Positions 23,315 to 34,929 of a DNA stretch of 64,000 nucleotides are shown here, piece by piece. The stretch covers positions 7,337,555 to 7,401,554 of the forward strand of contig CAIIXF020000002.1 of NCBI GenBank assembly GCA_903813345.2. Direction: 5' to 3'. The first letter of the stretch is position 1; every line of letters starts with the position of its first letter. Under the pieces are notes generated by a model, which worked only from the letters and a program-made list of their open reading frames with translations, did not search any database and was not told where the DNA came from. Origin of the DNA: Owenia fusiformis (Eukaryota; Annelida; Polychaeta; Sabellida; Oweniidae). Made by a program: the position numbers and the translations under genes.

Positions 23315-23683
23315 TAGGAATACTCAAAACATTAGTGTAGTAGTGGCAAGATTAATTCACCAAACAAGCTTTATTAGCTAGATAAATATTTAATTGGCGA
23401 AAACCCTATGCTCTAAAGAGCACTAAATATTGCAGGCACCAATCTAAGACGTATACAGTATGTGATGCGTTCGCAATATTTAGAAATAAACGTGATTTTT
23501 AAGGATTTACAGGCTCAATTAACCCTTTCATGACGACTTTTTCTTTAGTTGCGATCAGAAAATCGATTACTTTGCGTCAGACTTGCGATGCGATGGAATG
23601 ATAATAACATTTTTGGGAAATAGTTGCGTTGCGATGTCTTGCGATGCGATTCGCATGCGATTTTGCGTTGCGACCAGATGATA

Positions 23684-24109
23684 GTGGAGAGGTTAAGCTA
23701 CCGTATAAAATCCAAAACGCAACTTAAACCTATCAATCGGCCCTATACAAATACATGTAGAGCTCACACATAAATAGCCGTTCAGCTCTAGTGTTTGTTT
23801 AGACTACACCATAGCTTGTAATGATTACATAGTATCCCATTGATGAAGTTCAATAGCTGGTTTTCTAATACATATTTTAAATGAGCTCGTTTCGTAAGAT
23901 TATTGGAGTTAAATCATGCGTAACATACATCATCTTCTTCAGAAAGAATTATACTCTGCATCGAAATCAAAAATGCAAGGATAGTATTCAACAGACATGA
24001 GTATAATGATTCCCGTTGATAGCAACGTGAAATTTCTAAATCTCCCGTTCTAAACACGCAACTTTGAAGTTGAACGGGTATCTGAAGTAGACTAAAGCGA
24101 TACAATCCT
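23684..24109. other. Spacer between Harbinger and ATPase gene
   Basis: The first 90 bases may be the displaced 3' end of the zinc-finger gene. The rest shows no plus-strand frame. A 63-codon minus-strand frame (23914-24105) has no recognised motif. Confidence 0.4.
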
Positions 24110-25402
24110 ATGTTGATTCAATGTACTTTGCGTTTACGTATACGTTTTGAAAAACCGTATTTGCTTAACCTCTCCAATGAGGCCTCTGAACGGCAACTCT
24201 GGTTAAAGAAAGCTAAATGTAGCAGTTGGCTCACGGAGTTTGGAGAATGTCGCCTCTCATATACTGAACAAATGTTTCAACATACCGTTAGTCATAAACA
24301 CAAACAAAGAAAAACTTCAGCTGTCAAACAAACGAATAACATTTCGTTAAAGTCTTACTTGCCCAATGTTATGACTACTGAACCTTATCCAGAGTTTAGG
24401 TTTCGTCACAAGTTCTCCATGTTAGTCATAGCACCAACACAGAGTGGCAAAACATATTTTGTAAGGCAATCACTGGAGATGGATCATATCAACTACGACA
24501 ATCACAAAAGGAGACGAATCATGTGGTATTATGGTCAATATCAAGACGTTTACAAGGATATGAAAAGAAGCCTTAAAGGAGATATACATTTCATCGAAGG
24601 ACTACCTGATTACGAGGATAATCTGTCAAATTTGGATGATTCATACAACAATATCATCGTTTTAGATGACTTGATGGATCTAGCGAAGGATTCCACCATT
24701 GTATCTAAGCTATTTACTCAAGGAAGACATAGAAATACCAGTGTTATCCTCTTGCTTCAAAATGCTTTTCCTAAGGGAAAGTGCAACACGGAAATATCCA
24801 GAAATGCTCAGTATGTGGTCCTATGGAAATATCCCTCAGACAGGAGACAAATTGGTATGCTGGCAGACAGAATATTTGAGAAAAATAAGGACAGATTTAT
24901 GGAGGTGTATAATAAGGTTACAGCAAAGCCATATCAATATGTGCTGGTAGATTGTAAGCCAGATACTCATTCAAGTAAACAGTTGATCGCCGACGTGTTT
25001 GGAGCATGTATATATTTTCCGAATATTTATACATCTGTCACTGCTACGAACCGCAGAAAAGTGATTGAGGGGCGAGAACCTCTTGCACAGTCTAGTTTAA
25101 CACACATCAATTCAAGTATAAATGACATACTGAGAGATACAGAAGAGGAAGGTCCGATAGTTATACATCTATCTAGCCAGGAATGGTCTCAGGTGATCAC
25201 ACAATTCAAAATGGCGGATGGTAGCTACAATGTCGATCCTGTATGGAAAATATGGAGGATTTATCTTTCTCAACACAACCGTGACACTCATAGTATACCA
25301 GTGTTGTTGAAAGGTTATGGACCACATTCTGAAACAAAATTGTATCACGTCGATTTGGATTGGCTAAAATATTCTTGTCACACTGTGAAACATTTATTGT
25401 GA
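24110..25402 (+). CDS. A32-like DNA-packaging ATPase (FtsK/HerA superfamily)
   Basis: Intact 430-residue frame. Walker A is APTQSGKT (residues 108-115), Walker B is IIVLDDLMD (172-180), followed by FTQGRHRNTSVILLLQN (192-208), which fits the sensor/arginine region of the packaging ATPases of Maverick/Polintons and related viruses. Their role is to pump DNA into a capsid. Residues 1-85 are not part of the ATPase fold: the LLNLSNEASERQ segment followed by a basic, His/Lys-rich stretch looks like a separate small protein fused in frame. The last ~140 residues are not recognised. No intron signals. The frame is free of stops although neighbouring DNA is full of insertions, suggesting recent activity or constraint. 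Other members of the FtsK/HerA group are possible, but the P-loop spacing favours the viral branch. Confidence 0.8.
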   Translation: MLIQCTLRLRIRFEKPYLLNLSNEASERQLWLKKAKCSSWLTEFGECRLSYTEQMFQHTVSHKHKQRKTSAVKQTNNISLKSYLPNVMTTEPYPEFRFRHKFSMLVIAPTQSGKTYFVRQSLEMDHINYDNHKRRRIMWYYGQYQDVYKDMKRSLKGDIHFIEGLPDYEDNLSNLDDSYNNIIVLDDLMDLAKDSTIVSKLFTQGRHRNTSVILLLQNAFPKGKCNTEISRNAQYVVLWKYPSDRRQIGMLADRIFEKNKDRFMEVYNKVTAKPYQYVLVDCKPDTHSSKQLIADVFGACIYFPNIYTSVTATNRRKVIEGREPLAQSSLTHINSSINDILRDTEEEGPIVIHLSSQEWSQVITQFKMADGSYNVDPVWKIWRIYLSQHNRDTHSIPVLLKGYGPHSETKLYHVDLDWLKYSCHTVKHLL

Positions 25403-25910
25403 ATATGATTTGTCATAGGCAAATGATTTATTCTGTGAAAGAAAGGTCGAAAAACAGACTTTAGTACATTGATGTACATGTTTATTGATTTTAAAAGTTG
25501 TAATAAATACATCCATACGCAATATATGAAATTAGTTGTTTGTGCGTGGAAACTTGTAAAATATAGTGAGACTAGTACTACATGCACCTTGACGCCAAGA
25601 CAGTTTACCTTTTCTGAAACAAGCAAAAGGCTTATATTTATTGAATACATTTTCCATAGACCTCCTATGCATACTATCTAAAATTTCTTGAACAAGTTCA
25701 CTATCGATTGTTCAGAATAATAATCACGTATTCATCATCATGTTTTCCATGATTTGTTTTATAAACAAATGTAAACCCATGATTAAGTGATACAGCGACC
25801 TTTAAAGTTTCCTGCTTCACATGCTAAATAAATACAGCTGACTTGTAATATAATCCCAAATATAATTACACTGATTTAACTCGTCTGCCCCAGAACTTAA
25901 CCACAGCCAA
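25403..25910. other. 3' flank of the ATPase gene
   Basis: No recognised gene. Short open frames on both strands at 25378-25681 overlap one another and show no motif. Confidence 0.4.
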
Positions 25911-25913
25911 CTT

Positions 25914-27294
25914 TAGTCCATGGTATGACTTCCGAATACGAAGGATCCGTAGCACACTATAGCGCAGCAACATTTGAAGCAATATTTATGAAGGTGTATA
26001 TGTCTTGATTCTTTTAAAATACCATTTGCTGAAAAAACTTCCGGCTTTCGGGTCGAAAAATGTCTTTCAAAACAAGGGGTCAAAAAACGTAAATATTTTC
26101 ATTCGAACTTTTATACATTTTATAAGACACAGACCGTTATTCTAAGCATATGAACAAAAAATAGATTTTCATGATGTAAGGATATGCTATAATTTTACTG
26201 TAAATGTCGCTGTTTAATTGGAGTAATTACGCAAGTGTATTTTTGAGTTTTTGTTTGATTTTCCAAATATGAGCGAAACCGATTCAACAAAATTGTGTGG
26301 AATATTTAGATAATTTATGATTGGAAACCTAATAGTTTTCTTACAATTTAAAACATTTTATTACCAGAATTTTTCTATAGAATCGCAAGGAGTCTAACAA
26401 CAAATTATTGTTCCTGTTTTATAAAACATAATACAATAACAAATAGGTACGATTTATGTCTAATTAAATGTTACAGAGGTATTGGAATTTTCATATATTC
26501 CAAGGGTATGTCTGATAATCAATTAGAGCAATATGCAATCGAACGCCTTACAATTCTTCCTCGACGTTACTTGTGGCTATCATCAGGTTTTCTGATGGCC
26601 GTTTCTTTTTTTGACCTTACCGCTGGATACAATCAAATTTTAGGAAGATAATGATAACGATTTTTCTCAATTATTCATGAATTTGACCAAGTCTTGATGG
26701 TTGTTTTATTAGCAACTGAGCTATATCTAACTGCGAGAAATACAATTTTAGCTGTAGTACCAATTAGTCAAGGAAGAGCAATAGCTCCTCTTTTATTGAT
26801 AATACTCACCGCTGAATTCAAGTCCATATCTCAAAACGTATTGAGACCCATTTTGTGAAAAACGAGCATAATTTAAGCATTTGTCATTCCAATATAAAAG
26901 TGATTCATTTGTAGCATTTATCTTATTCATACCTGAGAAACAATACAAAACGTTGATACACTGATTACATAATTTTTTGGTATTGATAAGAAAAATAACC
27001 TCAAACTCATAGCTTAGAAACCTAAATCATATATTTAAAATCATTTTGTCTTATTTTCTGTTGCATTGTGTACTCCAAATTGTGAAAAATTGGGATTTTA
27101 TTTTTCGGTAATTTTTTGACCTCTGTTAATGGCAGGCATAATTCAGCCTAAAAGCCGGAAGTATATTAAACGGTTATAATTAAAATTATTAGGGAACATA
27201 TGTAGGTATGTTAATGTTAGGTCAAATATTGCTGCGCTATAGTGTGCTACCAGCTCCTTTATTAGACGTCCTAGAGATTTCATACCATGGACTA
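25914..27294. mobile_element. 1,381-bp inverted-repeat element inside the Polinton-like element
   Basis: Ends TAGTCCATGGTATGA and TCATACCATGGACTA, with related sequence for ~70 bp inward (including a GCTGCGCTATAGTGTGCTAC word). CTT flanks both sides (25911-25913 and 27295-27297). The interior is AT-rich without a coding frame. A fragment of the same family lies at 27985-28155, outside the Polinton-like element. Confidence 0.65.
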
Positions 27295-27353
27295 CTTGTC
27301 AACATCTGGTTTCTATTAGATTGTATTGTATTGTATCGTATAGCGGTACAAGA

Positions 27354-27928
27354 CACGTTGAACTATGAATTAGTTGTGAATGTGTATAACAACAAAATGG
27401 ACTCTTGAAATGAACAGTATTTAAGGATCATGTTAGATATAGCACGACCTGGTAAGTTTAATTTAAAGAACATTTTTATTATACTGTCATCACGATTTAA
27501 ATCAGTTCTAACCGGATGGTGAGGGAAATCTCATCGATGAGGCAACGTTGAAACGTTCTGAAATCGTCTAAACGTTCGAAAAACGTTGGTATCAACTCTG
27601 ACGGCACGAAAACGTTTGAAAATTCCATCGATGACGTAGTTGATGAAAACGAGGAATACCCTTGAGCGAAACGAAATGGACTCTTTCTGTATACTACGAT
27701 AGTTTAGGATTATACCGAATTGACCCCTAGTTAAATATGTTAAATATAAACATTATTTTATACTTATAGTCAGAAACCGGATTAAACCAGATTGATGGAA
27801 CATGGGAATCCCTCGATGACGTAGTTGATTAAAGGGGAATACCCTTTATTATCCCCCTACTTATAATTATCACCCTTCCATAGAGTTTTGTATAAAAGAT
27901 GGTTGAAAGCCCCTTTTTTCTAACTACT
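27354..27928 (-). repeat. Right terminal inverted repeat of the Polinton-like element
   Basis: Reverse complement of 18930-19507. Ends in CTAACTACT immediately before the AACATT duplication. Confidence 0.85.
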
Positions 27929-27934
27929 AACATT
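27929..27934. repeat. 6-bp target-site duplication, right copy (AACATT)
   Basis: Identical to 18924-18929. Confidence 0.8.
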
Positions 27935-27984
27935 TTCATAATGATAAATCCAATTTATTGTTAATGTGCTTTAATCAACGTCTT

Positions 27985-28155
27985 GGGTCTTATAAAATGT
28001 GTAAAAATTCAAATGAAAATGTTTACGTTTTTTGACCCCTTGTGATGAAAGACATATTTCGACCAGAAGCCCGAAGTTTTTTCAGCAAACGGTATTATAT
28101 ACTGCCCTATACTGTGCTACTGATTCTTCATATTCCAGAGTCATACCATGGACTA
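27985..28155 (-). repeat. End fragment of the 25914-27294 family
   Basis: Ends in TCATACCATGGACTA at 28155 and shares GGTCAAAAAACGTAAA and GCTGAAAAAACTTCCGG (inverted) with 26020-26100. Only one end is present. Confidence 0.6.
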
Positions 28156-28758
28156 TTGGCAAAACATCCAACGTTGAACATGTACATATCTACAAGAATG
28201 TACCTTGTGAAATGTAATGAAACTTCTGGGAAAACATTGTTCTTGCAATGCCCTAGCGACGAAGGCAACAAAATCCAGATAATGATGACGATGGCTTGAT
28301 GCGGCAACATTTCAGTTAGTCTAGTCAGAGATGAACGTTTATATGATAGAAGTCGCAAATGATATTTTGGTCATATATACCATTTTAAACACGGTACCTC
28401 ATACGAGTATTTATCAAATTTTTCCGCATAAGCAAAAAAATCTGCAATTATATTTTGCATGTGTTTTTCATGAATATTTTCGTTTTATTGAAATGAAATT
28501 AAAGCCACGTATGCCATAGTAAAACAATCTTTACCGATGATACTTTTGTGTAGTCAAGAGGGCTCGTAAAACTCGCATAAACAACTTGGAACGAGACTAT
28601 GCCCTCTAGATCAGTTCAATACACGTTTATACTACTATTAAAGTCAATCTACGAGAAGGTAGATATCTGTTAGTAGTTTAACTTATTTAACTTATTGGAA
28701 ACATATGACACTTTTGTTGAATAATGGGTGTGATAAAGCCTTGTATACATATATGCAG
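28156..28758. other. Unassigned stretch upstream of the split pseudogene
   Basis: A short open segment near 28200-28300 (containing KCNETSGKTLFLQCPSDEG) looks coding-like but has no recognised family. It could be an earlier exon of the split gene or unrelated. Confidence 0.3.
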
Positions 28759-29310
28759 GAGCGATTACCGTTAGTGTACTAACGCTTTGGCATAAAACAG
28801 CAAATAATGGTACAATCTGTCAAATCAAATCAACGGATGGATTTTCATATGATAAACAACAGGCCAGTTGTGACGAAATTCAACAGAAAATCCAAGACGT
28901 TACATGGAAAAATCTTGCCAATGATATCAAGGCCATTTAGGAGCACCGGGGCTGTCACAGAATGATAAAACATCCTGGGGAATTGATTAGTCAAGAACCA
29001 CATCACTTTGATGATCATCCAGAGCCCAACAAACCATATATCTACTATTAATCTGGTGAGGTTCATTGACAAAGGATACCCATCGTCTGTTGCGGAATAT
29101 GGCATGGATATAGGAGCCATTGGGCGATCAGATGTAAGCGAATTATTGGAAGTGGGTTAGAAAGGATTTAAGTCGGATGGTCGCATAAAGATAGACGAAA
29201 TTAGTGAAAAGCTTAACATGACATCTAAAATTATGAACCATAAAAATGTAAAGGATATTTGTAAAATGTTTAACATTCCAAAGAATGTAGGCGTGTTAAA
29301 GATTGATATA

Positions 29311-30770
29311 CAGGGTGGGCCAAAAAAAACAATACCCAACTTTAAATCAGGATAAAAATAGTTACATTCAATATGGTACATTGACTTACATATCATTTTA
29401 AAGGTTATACATTTCCAAACAATTTGGTATAAACAGGATCTTAAGAGGTTCTGGACAAATCATTTGATTCTGGACTTGTCATATTTTTTTTTCAACGAAA
29501 TCACATCCAAGGGTTGAATTTTTATTAGCTATTTAGAGAGTGAGTCCTGCCTAGTATTAATTTCAATAAAAAAGTTAAAATAGAACCCTATTTGAGAGTC
29601 AATCTAATACTTACATTACATTGATAAATTAAGGCAAATCCTGAAATGTTTTTAAAGTGCGTTTTTTAATGAAATATTATCCAGCAAGTATTTAAATGAA
29701 ACGGTCTTATTTAAATACAAATCATAACATGATATTTTTCATGAAACATTTTTCAATGAAATTCAATTGAAGGGTCAAGATAAAACGAGCTAATTTAGGT
29801 GAAAACCCTTACATGATGATGTGTTTTCATAACTTCTTTCATAAAATTCCATCAAGGGGTGAAGATAAAATGATCGAATTTAAGTGATTTAAGGATCACG
29901 AGAATATGTTTTCTTTGATATTTTCTATGAAATCCCATCCAATGGTCAAGGTAAAATTTTGATTTTGATTTTGATTTGGTCACGTGTTCGAAAGATCCAT
30001 ATAAGGCCCATAGAACCATATAGGAACGTCATTTTGAATGTCACGTGATAGATCCATATAAGGCTTTTAGAACCATTTATGGAAAGATGAGGGGAAGCCC
30101 CTGACACCTGTTTCACGATTTTTATGCACTTCATTATTGTACCGAAGTTTGCCGATTCGATTCGTCGTATTTCGGAATCCTGGTGACAATTTTATACTCC
30201 ATTGGAGTATTTTTGACCTACTTCTTATGACGGAAATTCCCGAACCTTGTTCGGATTAATCCGGATTTTCTGACCCACCTTGTCTACCGAGATTTCACGA
30301 GTTAACATTCGTCTCATTCCGGAATCCTGGTGACAATTTTATACTCCATTGGAGTATTTTTGATCTACTTTTTCTGGATTTTGCCCTACTTATTATATCT
30401 TGACAACAAGCAAATCAAAAAGTTCGACATGAACGGGTCTCGATCAACTAACCTAGACTATGGAAGCCAGGCACGCTAACCATTAGGCCAACGAGCTACC
30501 GATATGAAAGAACAAAAGTATTATATATTTATACCGAGCGTCAATTCAAAATGATCCTCACTTTTGTCTCCACTTAAATACGACTCGTCAGTTGTATCCA
30601 GAATAGTAGAACGCCTATGGCGCTAGTGAATAACCAAGTGCCAGGTGAGTGGTTCGTATCCCTCCGTGATATACTATTTTTGTTTTATTAAATACGACAG
30701 AAAGGAGCAAGGTGTAGGTTGAAAACAAGACGTTAGTTTGTTTCAAAACAGTTTGGAAACATTAATCTCT
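29311..30770 (+). repeat. Left terminal repeat of the 10.4-kb element
   Basis: Matches the reverse complement of 37380-39729 once the insertion at 38734-39608 is removed. Contains tRNA-like modules and the palindromic tandem units also seen at 1795-2530. Confidence 0.8.
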
Positions 30771-31616
30771 CGAACATTATTTTTTCAACACTGATACAAA
30801 TTTCCCTGACATTTCCCTGACATGTCTACCGTTTCAAAATTCCCGGTCATCTTTGGCCCTTTTGACCTAATTTTAAAATTACCTGACATTTCCAGCACTT
30901 GGAAAATCAAGTCAATTTCCCTGACATTTCCACTAAGGTGTGTACGAACCCTGGAAATATCCCACTGGCTCGCCCTATGAATCGCTAGCAAAGATTGGAT
31001 TGATTAGTGTTTCAAAATGGTGGACGAAGTGTTTGATTAGATAATTTACATATTAAGCTTCTTAAAGGGGCAACAAGGCCTGTACATAGAAAATTCAAAT
31101 TTTTTTACATTTTCTGAATTTTTAGGGCAACATTTGTCTTTAACATCTTTTTTTATACATTTTTTCTTAAAATGTATGTATAAACAATAAAATGTCAGCA
31201 TTAAGCAGTGCAAATTCAGTTCAAAGCTTCTATAAAGGGAGTCCAACTTATAGATTTTGAAAATCCGACTCGTTTAAAGAAGAATATCAGCAGCTTAAAT
31301 CACGCCTTGTGATCATACAAAATGGATGGAGGGGGGGGTAGGCGATTTCTGCAAGAAAACTCAACAAATTTGGAAGATTTATTTTTTTCAAGATAAAATT
31401 TACAACTGAATTGCCAAATGAATAGGCGCAGTGCATGGCAAAATATGTAAAGTCTTCTAGTATTTTTTGAACTGATACGCTTCTAAGATATGAGATCTAT
31501 TATAAAAGGCGCATCATCATCATCATCATCAACGTGCAAAAGTCAATGTTTTTGCTATAAATCAGGCAACAATGGTCTACACGACCTGTAATAAATAGGT
31601 ATGAGGGGCGTTATTA

Positions 31617-32577
31617 GAGAATTTTCGTTATAAGTTTTTTAAAAACTTATACGTATACTTATACTTATAAACCCAATAAACAAGGTGTTTCATAATTTCC
31701 TAATTCGTCGGGAAATATCTCCTAGGACGGTAATAAAAAGGGCCAATGGCATACCATCCGTACCCCCTTGATGTAAAGCATGTTTAGTTGTGTCATATGT
31801 GTTTTCTAGAATCAAATAGGCTGATATAGCACACGGGTTTTACAGATTTATCTACTCTCAAATATATTTTTTGTAGATGATCGTTTTGAATCACCTTGTA
31901 GAAATAACGAAGGGAGAATTAGTTCAGCTAATGAATGAGTCGAGCTATTTGATTGGATACTATGCCTATTCAGCCGATTCATTTTAATAAGCCATTCTGG
32001 TCAGTAGGTCCACACATATACTATGCGGAGATCCAACTCTGTAAGTTTATAATCTGCGTATAAAGGCCCTTTTATACGTAAAAACTTAAAAATTGACCTT
32101 ATAATTTCATGAGAACTTTGAAATGATCGACTCGTTCGTGTAGTGATTCACTTTAAAGGGTCTTGTTTATCGTACACTACAAGGACCCGTTGTAAAAGGG
32201 TAGGAGGTCCTATCAAATTATGGTCCTACTCTCCATCGATTTATATGGTGACCTAAATACAACACTTTCCCTCATTATCTTATACGCAATCAGGGCCAGT
32301 AAGGGCCGTTAAGAAAGGGGACCATAATCCCTGGGGGACCATCATTTCTTTCACACCGTCAACTAGAATTTAGTTTATCGTGTTCATAATTGACACTAGC
32401 AAAGGACATTGTATTCGCAGTCCCTAGTTGATGATGAAGCTTGACTATATCGGGAATAGTTATGCCCCACTTGGTACAGATTATGAAAATCAATTTGAAT
32501 TGATTTTAGTTCGACAAGACCCTTTAAACTATAAGTATACGTATAAGTTTTTGAAACAACTTATAACGAAAATTCTC
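31617..32577. mobile_element. 961-bp MITE with TATTA duplication, inserted after element amplification
   Basis: Ends GAGAATTTTCGTTATAAGTT, inverted, flanked by TATTA (31612-31616 and 32578-32582). The truncated copy at 690-720 has the empty site, so the boundaries are confirmed by comparison. A smaller MITE (32189-32359) sits inside. Open frames over the right end are incidental. Confidence 0.85.
32189..32359 (-). mobile_element. Nested copy of the 173-bp MITE
   Basis: Inverted, diverged match to 16640-16812, including GGACCATAATCCC and TTATATGGTGACCTAAATAC words. Ends TGTAAAAGGG and CTTTCACACCG. Confidence 0.7.
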
Positions 32578-32631
32578 TATTATCACAACACTGACATTGC
32601 TCACTTTTTAAAGTTGTTTCAAAGCGTTATA

Positions 32632-33012
32632 TGTAAATGGGCGTGTGGAAGGCCCGTGGGTGGCAATAAAATAACTCGAACTTCAAATTAAAATATATAT
32701 AAAATAGTATATTTCAAACTTCAATGTTTAAAATACAATGCTCTGTAATGTACAACATGAACTCTTACAGCAACTACTGACAAGCCAACACCCAATGCAA
32801 ACTCAGCTACATGTGAGTGAGAAAGACCATATAGGGGAACAATAGATATATAAAACTGACACAGTTTGCATAGTTGAATAACTCAAGGTGAAAAGTGAAC
32901 ATGGTATTAAAAGAGTAAAACTGCAAACAACCTACTTAGGGACCTGTTATATTGAGATGAATAGGGATTGATTAATATGAACAGTAATAATATAAAATGT
33001 GAAAATGACCAT
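32632..33012. mobile_element. ~380-bp insertion relative to the other copy
   Basis: Around 670 the truncated copy has this site uninterrupted (ATAACGCATTGAAACAAC). In this copy the same sequence is separated by ~380 bp of AT-rich DNA. Ends and duplication were not resolved. Confidence 0.5.
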
Positions 33013-33529
33013 GTTACATATACAAAAAATAACCCCATTGTTACAAAATCACAAAAAGTGAAATATCTATTCTTGTATTGCATTTTCGTTCACTGGACAT
33101 ATTTTAATTGCATTGCTATTAGATACATTTTAAGGGTGATATGAAAATTGAACCACGAAAACAGATGTACTTTAAGTTAAAGGGAACTTTCTACCATACC
33201 CGCCATGCTATCTGACCCGAACGAGCCACCTTGTGGTGAGATGGGTAACTACCTGCTCGCATCTGCGTTATTACGCAGAGACATAAACGTATACACAAGG
33301 AAACGATAGGAGATAACCTATTTTATCTCTGTATACATTTTAACTTTAATACATCGTTGAATCGAATTTGTCCAAAGGTCTTGAAACGTAAAATACCTAA
33401 ATATTTATCTTAGACCTTGGGATGACCTTGTACAAGAAACATTAATGTTGACCTCGGTTCATCTAATCATAATTCGCCAAGGGCCATAGTATCATCAAAC
33501 GCCAAATACCTAGACATTGATCGTTTACT

Positions 33530-34925
33530 TGGATTAAAATAAGGAGTATGATTTTAAAATTGGCTATGTCGTGGTTAAGCAACAATAGTATGTTCGAAAT
33601 ACCGCTGTGTAATGCCTGGATCTCATTTGCTGCGAGTATTTTGTTCAAAATTGAATACATTTCTGAACACAATACTCAATCGGCCGGGCGCCGTAGTGAA
33701 AATCGGAGCAAATGTGACCAAGACATAAAACAATTGAATAATACTGTATCAGTTTCACATTTACAGCGGTCAAAAGCATTTACAAAAAAACCGCCAGAGT
33801 TGGCAATCATATAAAATGAAACCAATCCCGCTGTGATTCATAGAAATAACTAATTTACTGCATTGAGTTCAATGTTATAACCATGTCGATTTACATGAGT
33901 GTCCGATTCATTGTACCAAATTTAAACCTTGACTGTTCTCCAGAAAGCAATAAGCTGACATATATCATATTTTACATTTTAATACAACTGAAAAGATAAT
34001 AAATGTTTTAATATAAAGTTGACGTAGTTATAAATGTTTTCAGCGTAAAATCAAAGCACAACCATATAATTAAAAACATTACGCTGGGATTCCAACTGGA
34101 TACAACTGACGAGTTGTATTTAGGTGGCCTAAAGTGCTGCTTATTTTTTCGTGAAGCCACTCAGTAAAATTACGATTTCTCTCAACCCTGATGTTCAATC
34201 AACATCATTCGAGTATCTATATGTTCCTGACACGTTCGGGCATCCGGTTATGACAACGTCTACCCAATGTTTGCACGAGAAATTGACGTAATTCATGACT
34301 GAAATCGGGAAGACAAAAATATGTGATATTCTTTCAGAATTGTTTATAATAACTATTTACAAAAACGTTCCCGAGACACAATCCATTTAGGTAGGGTTTG
34401 TTTTAAAGTCGAAAAGCCCCAATAAGACAAACATAGCATTTGCTTCTGTGTTCTGTATGCCCCTCTACCTGCTAATAGAGATTTTACATTTTGGCATGCC
34501 AACCTAAGGTCCTTACGATGGCATGGGTGCACTAAGGTCCTATCACTTTTGGAAGAGTTTATTTTCACTCATAAGGTAGTACAGGAGTCTTTACATTTCA
34601 TAAGCACAACATTTGAATACACACTCAGTGAAGCCAGTTACTTGAATAAAACCTAGACATTGCAAATCTATGGATTAAATGTACTATATCTAGTATATAA
34701 CTTATCAATGTGCAAAAGACCCCATGCAGAACAGTTCTAGTGATAAAGACAGTCTTCCCATTACAAACCAAAGGCTTTGCCAAAACGCCCAAAAAATCAC
34801 TATGAGTTTTTCTATTATTGCAGACATTTATAAGTTGTTTAGTGACTAAATTACACAAACAGGCACATTTCTAAAAAATCTTACTTGGAAATACGGCACT
34901 CATAATTAAGCGTTGGGTTTCATTT
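33530..34925. other. Interior of the 10.4-kb element, rearranged inverted segments
   Basis: No coding frame recognised. Pieces near 33640-33710, 34140-34330 and 34480-34515 recur inverted at 36820-36870, 37230-37345 and 37110-37140, so the interior has inner inverted repeats in a scrambled order. A copy of the GGATACAACTGACGAGTTG word from the terminal repeat is at 34098. Confidence 0.45.
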
Positions 34926-34929
34926 ACAA

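Larger units (their letters stand above)
21303..23683. mobile_element. PIF/Harbinger-like element nested in the Polinton-like element
   Basis: Inverted ends TATCATCTGGTCGCAA (21303-21318) and its complement at 23668-23683, followed on both sides by GCGATGCG-type subterminal repeats. It carries the two-gene set expected of animal Harbingers: a Myb/SANT-like protein on the plus strand (21641) and a transposase on the minus strand. The 3-bp duplication could not be fixed with confidence because the flanks differ (TTA versus TAG). A foldback of 846 bp sits in its transposase gene. Confidence 0.75.
18930..27928. mobile_element. Maverick/Polinton-like element (8,999 bp)
   Basis: Long inverted repeats (18930-19507 and 27354-27928) start with AGTAGTTAG and end CTAACTACT, giving the AG...CT termini usual for Polintons. 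The flanking AACATT is duplicated exactly. Cargo: an acidic-tail protein (20318), a C2H2 zinc-finger protein (21194) and an intact packaging ATPase (24110). Later insertions are a Harbinger (21303-23683), which contains a foldback, and a 1.4-kb element (25914-27294). Without them the element is about 5.2 kb, far shorter than the 15-20 kb usual for Polintons. No polymerase B, retroviral-type integrase, protease or capsid frame was recognised. It is either an internally deleted derivative mobilised in trans or a distinct small lineage. Confidence 0.8.

Noticed and set aside
103-33529. A single giant 33-kb inverted repeat or palindromic transposon
   Set aside because: The arms are two copies of the same 10.4-kb element in opposite orientation. 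The right copy has its own verified ends at 29311 and 39729, so the arms are not one element's termini.
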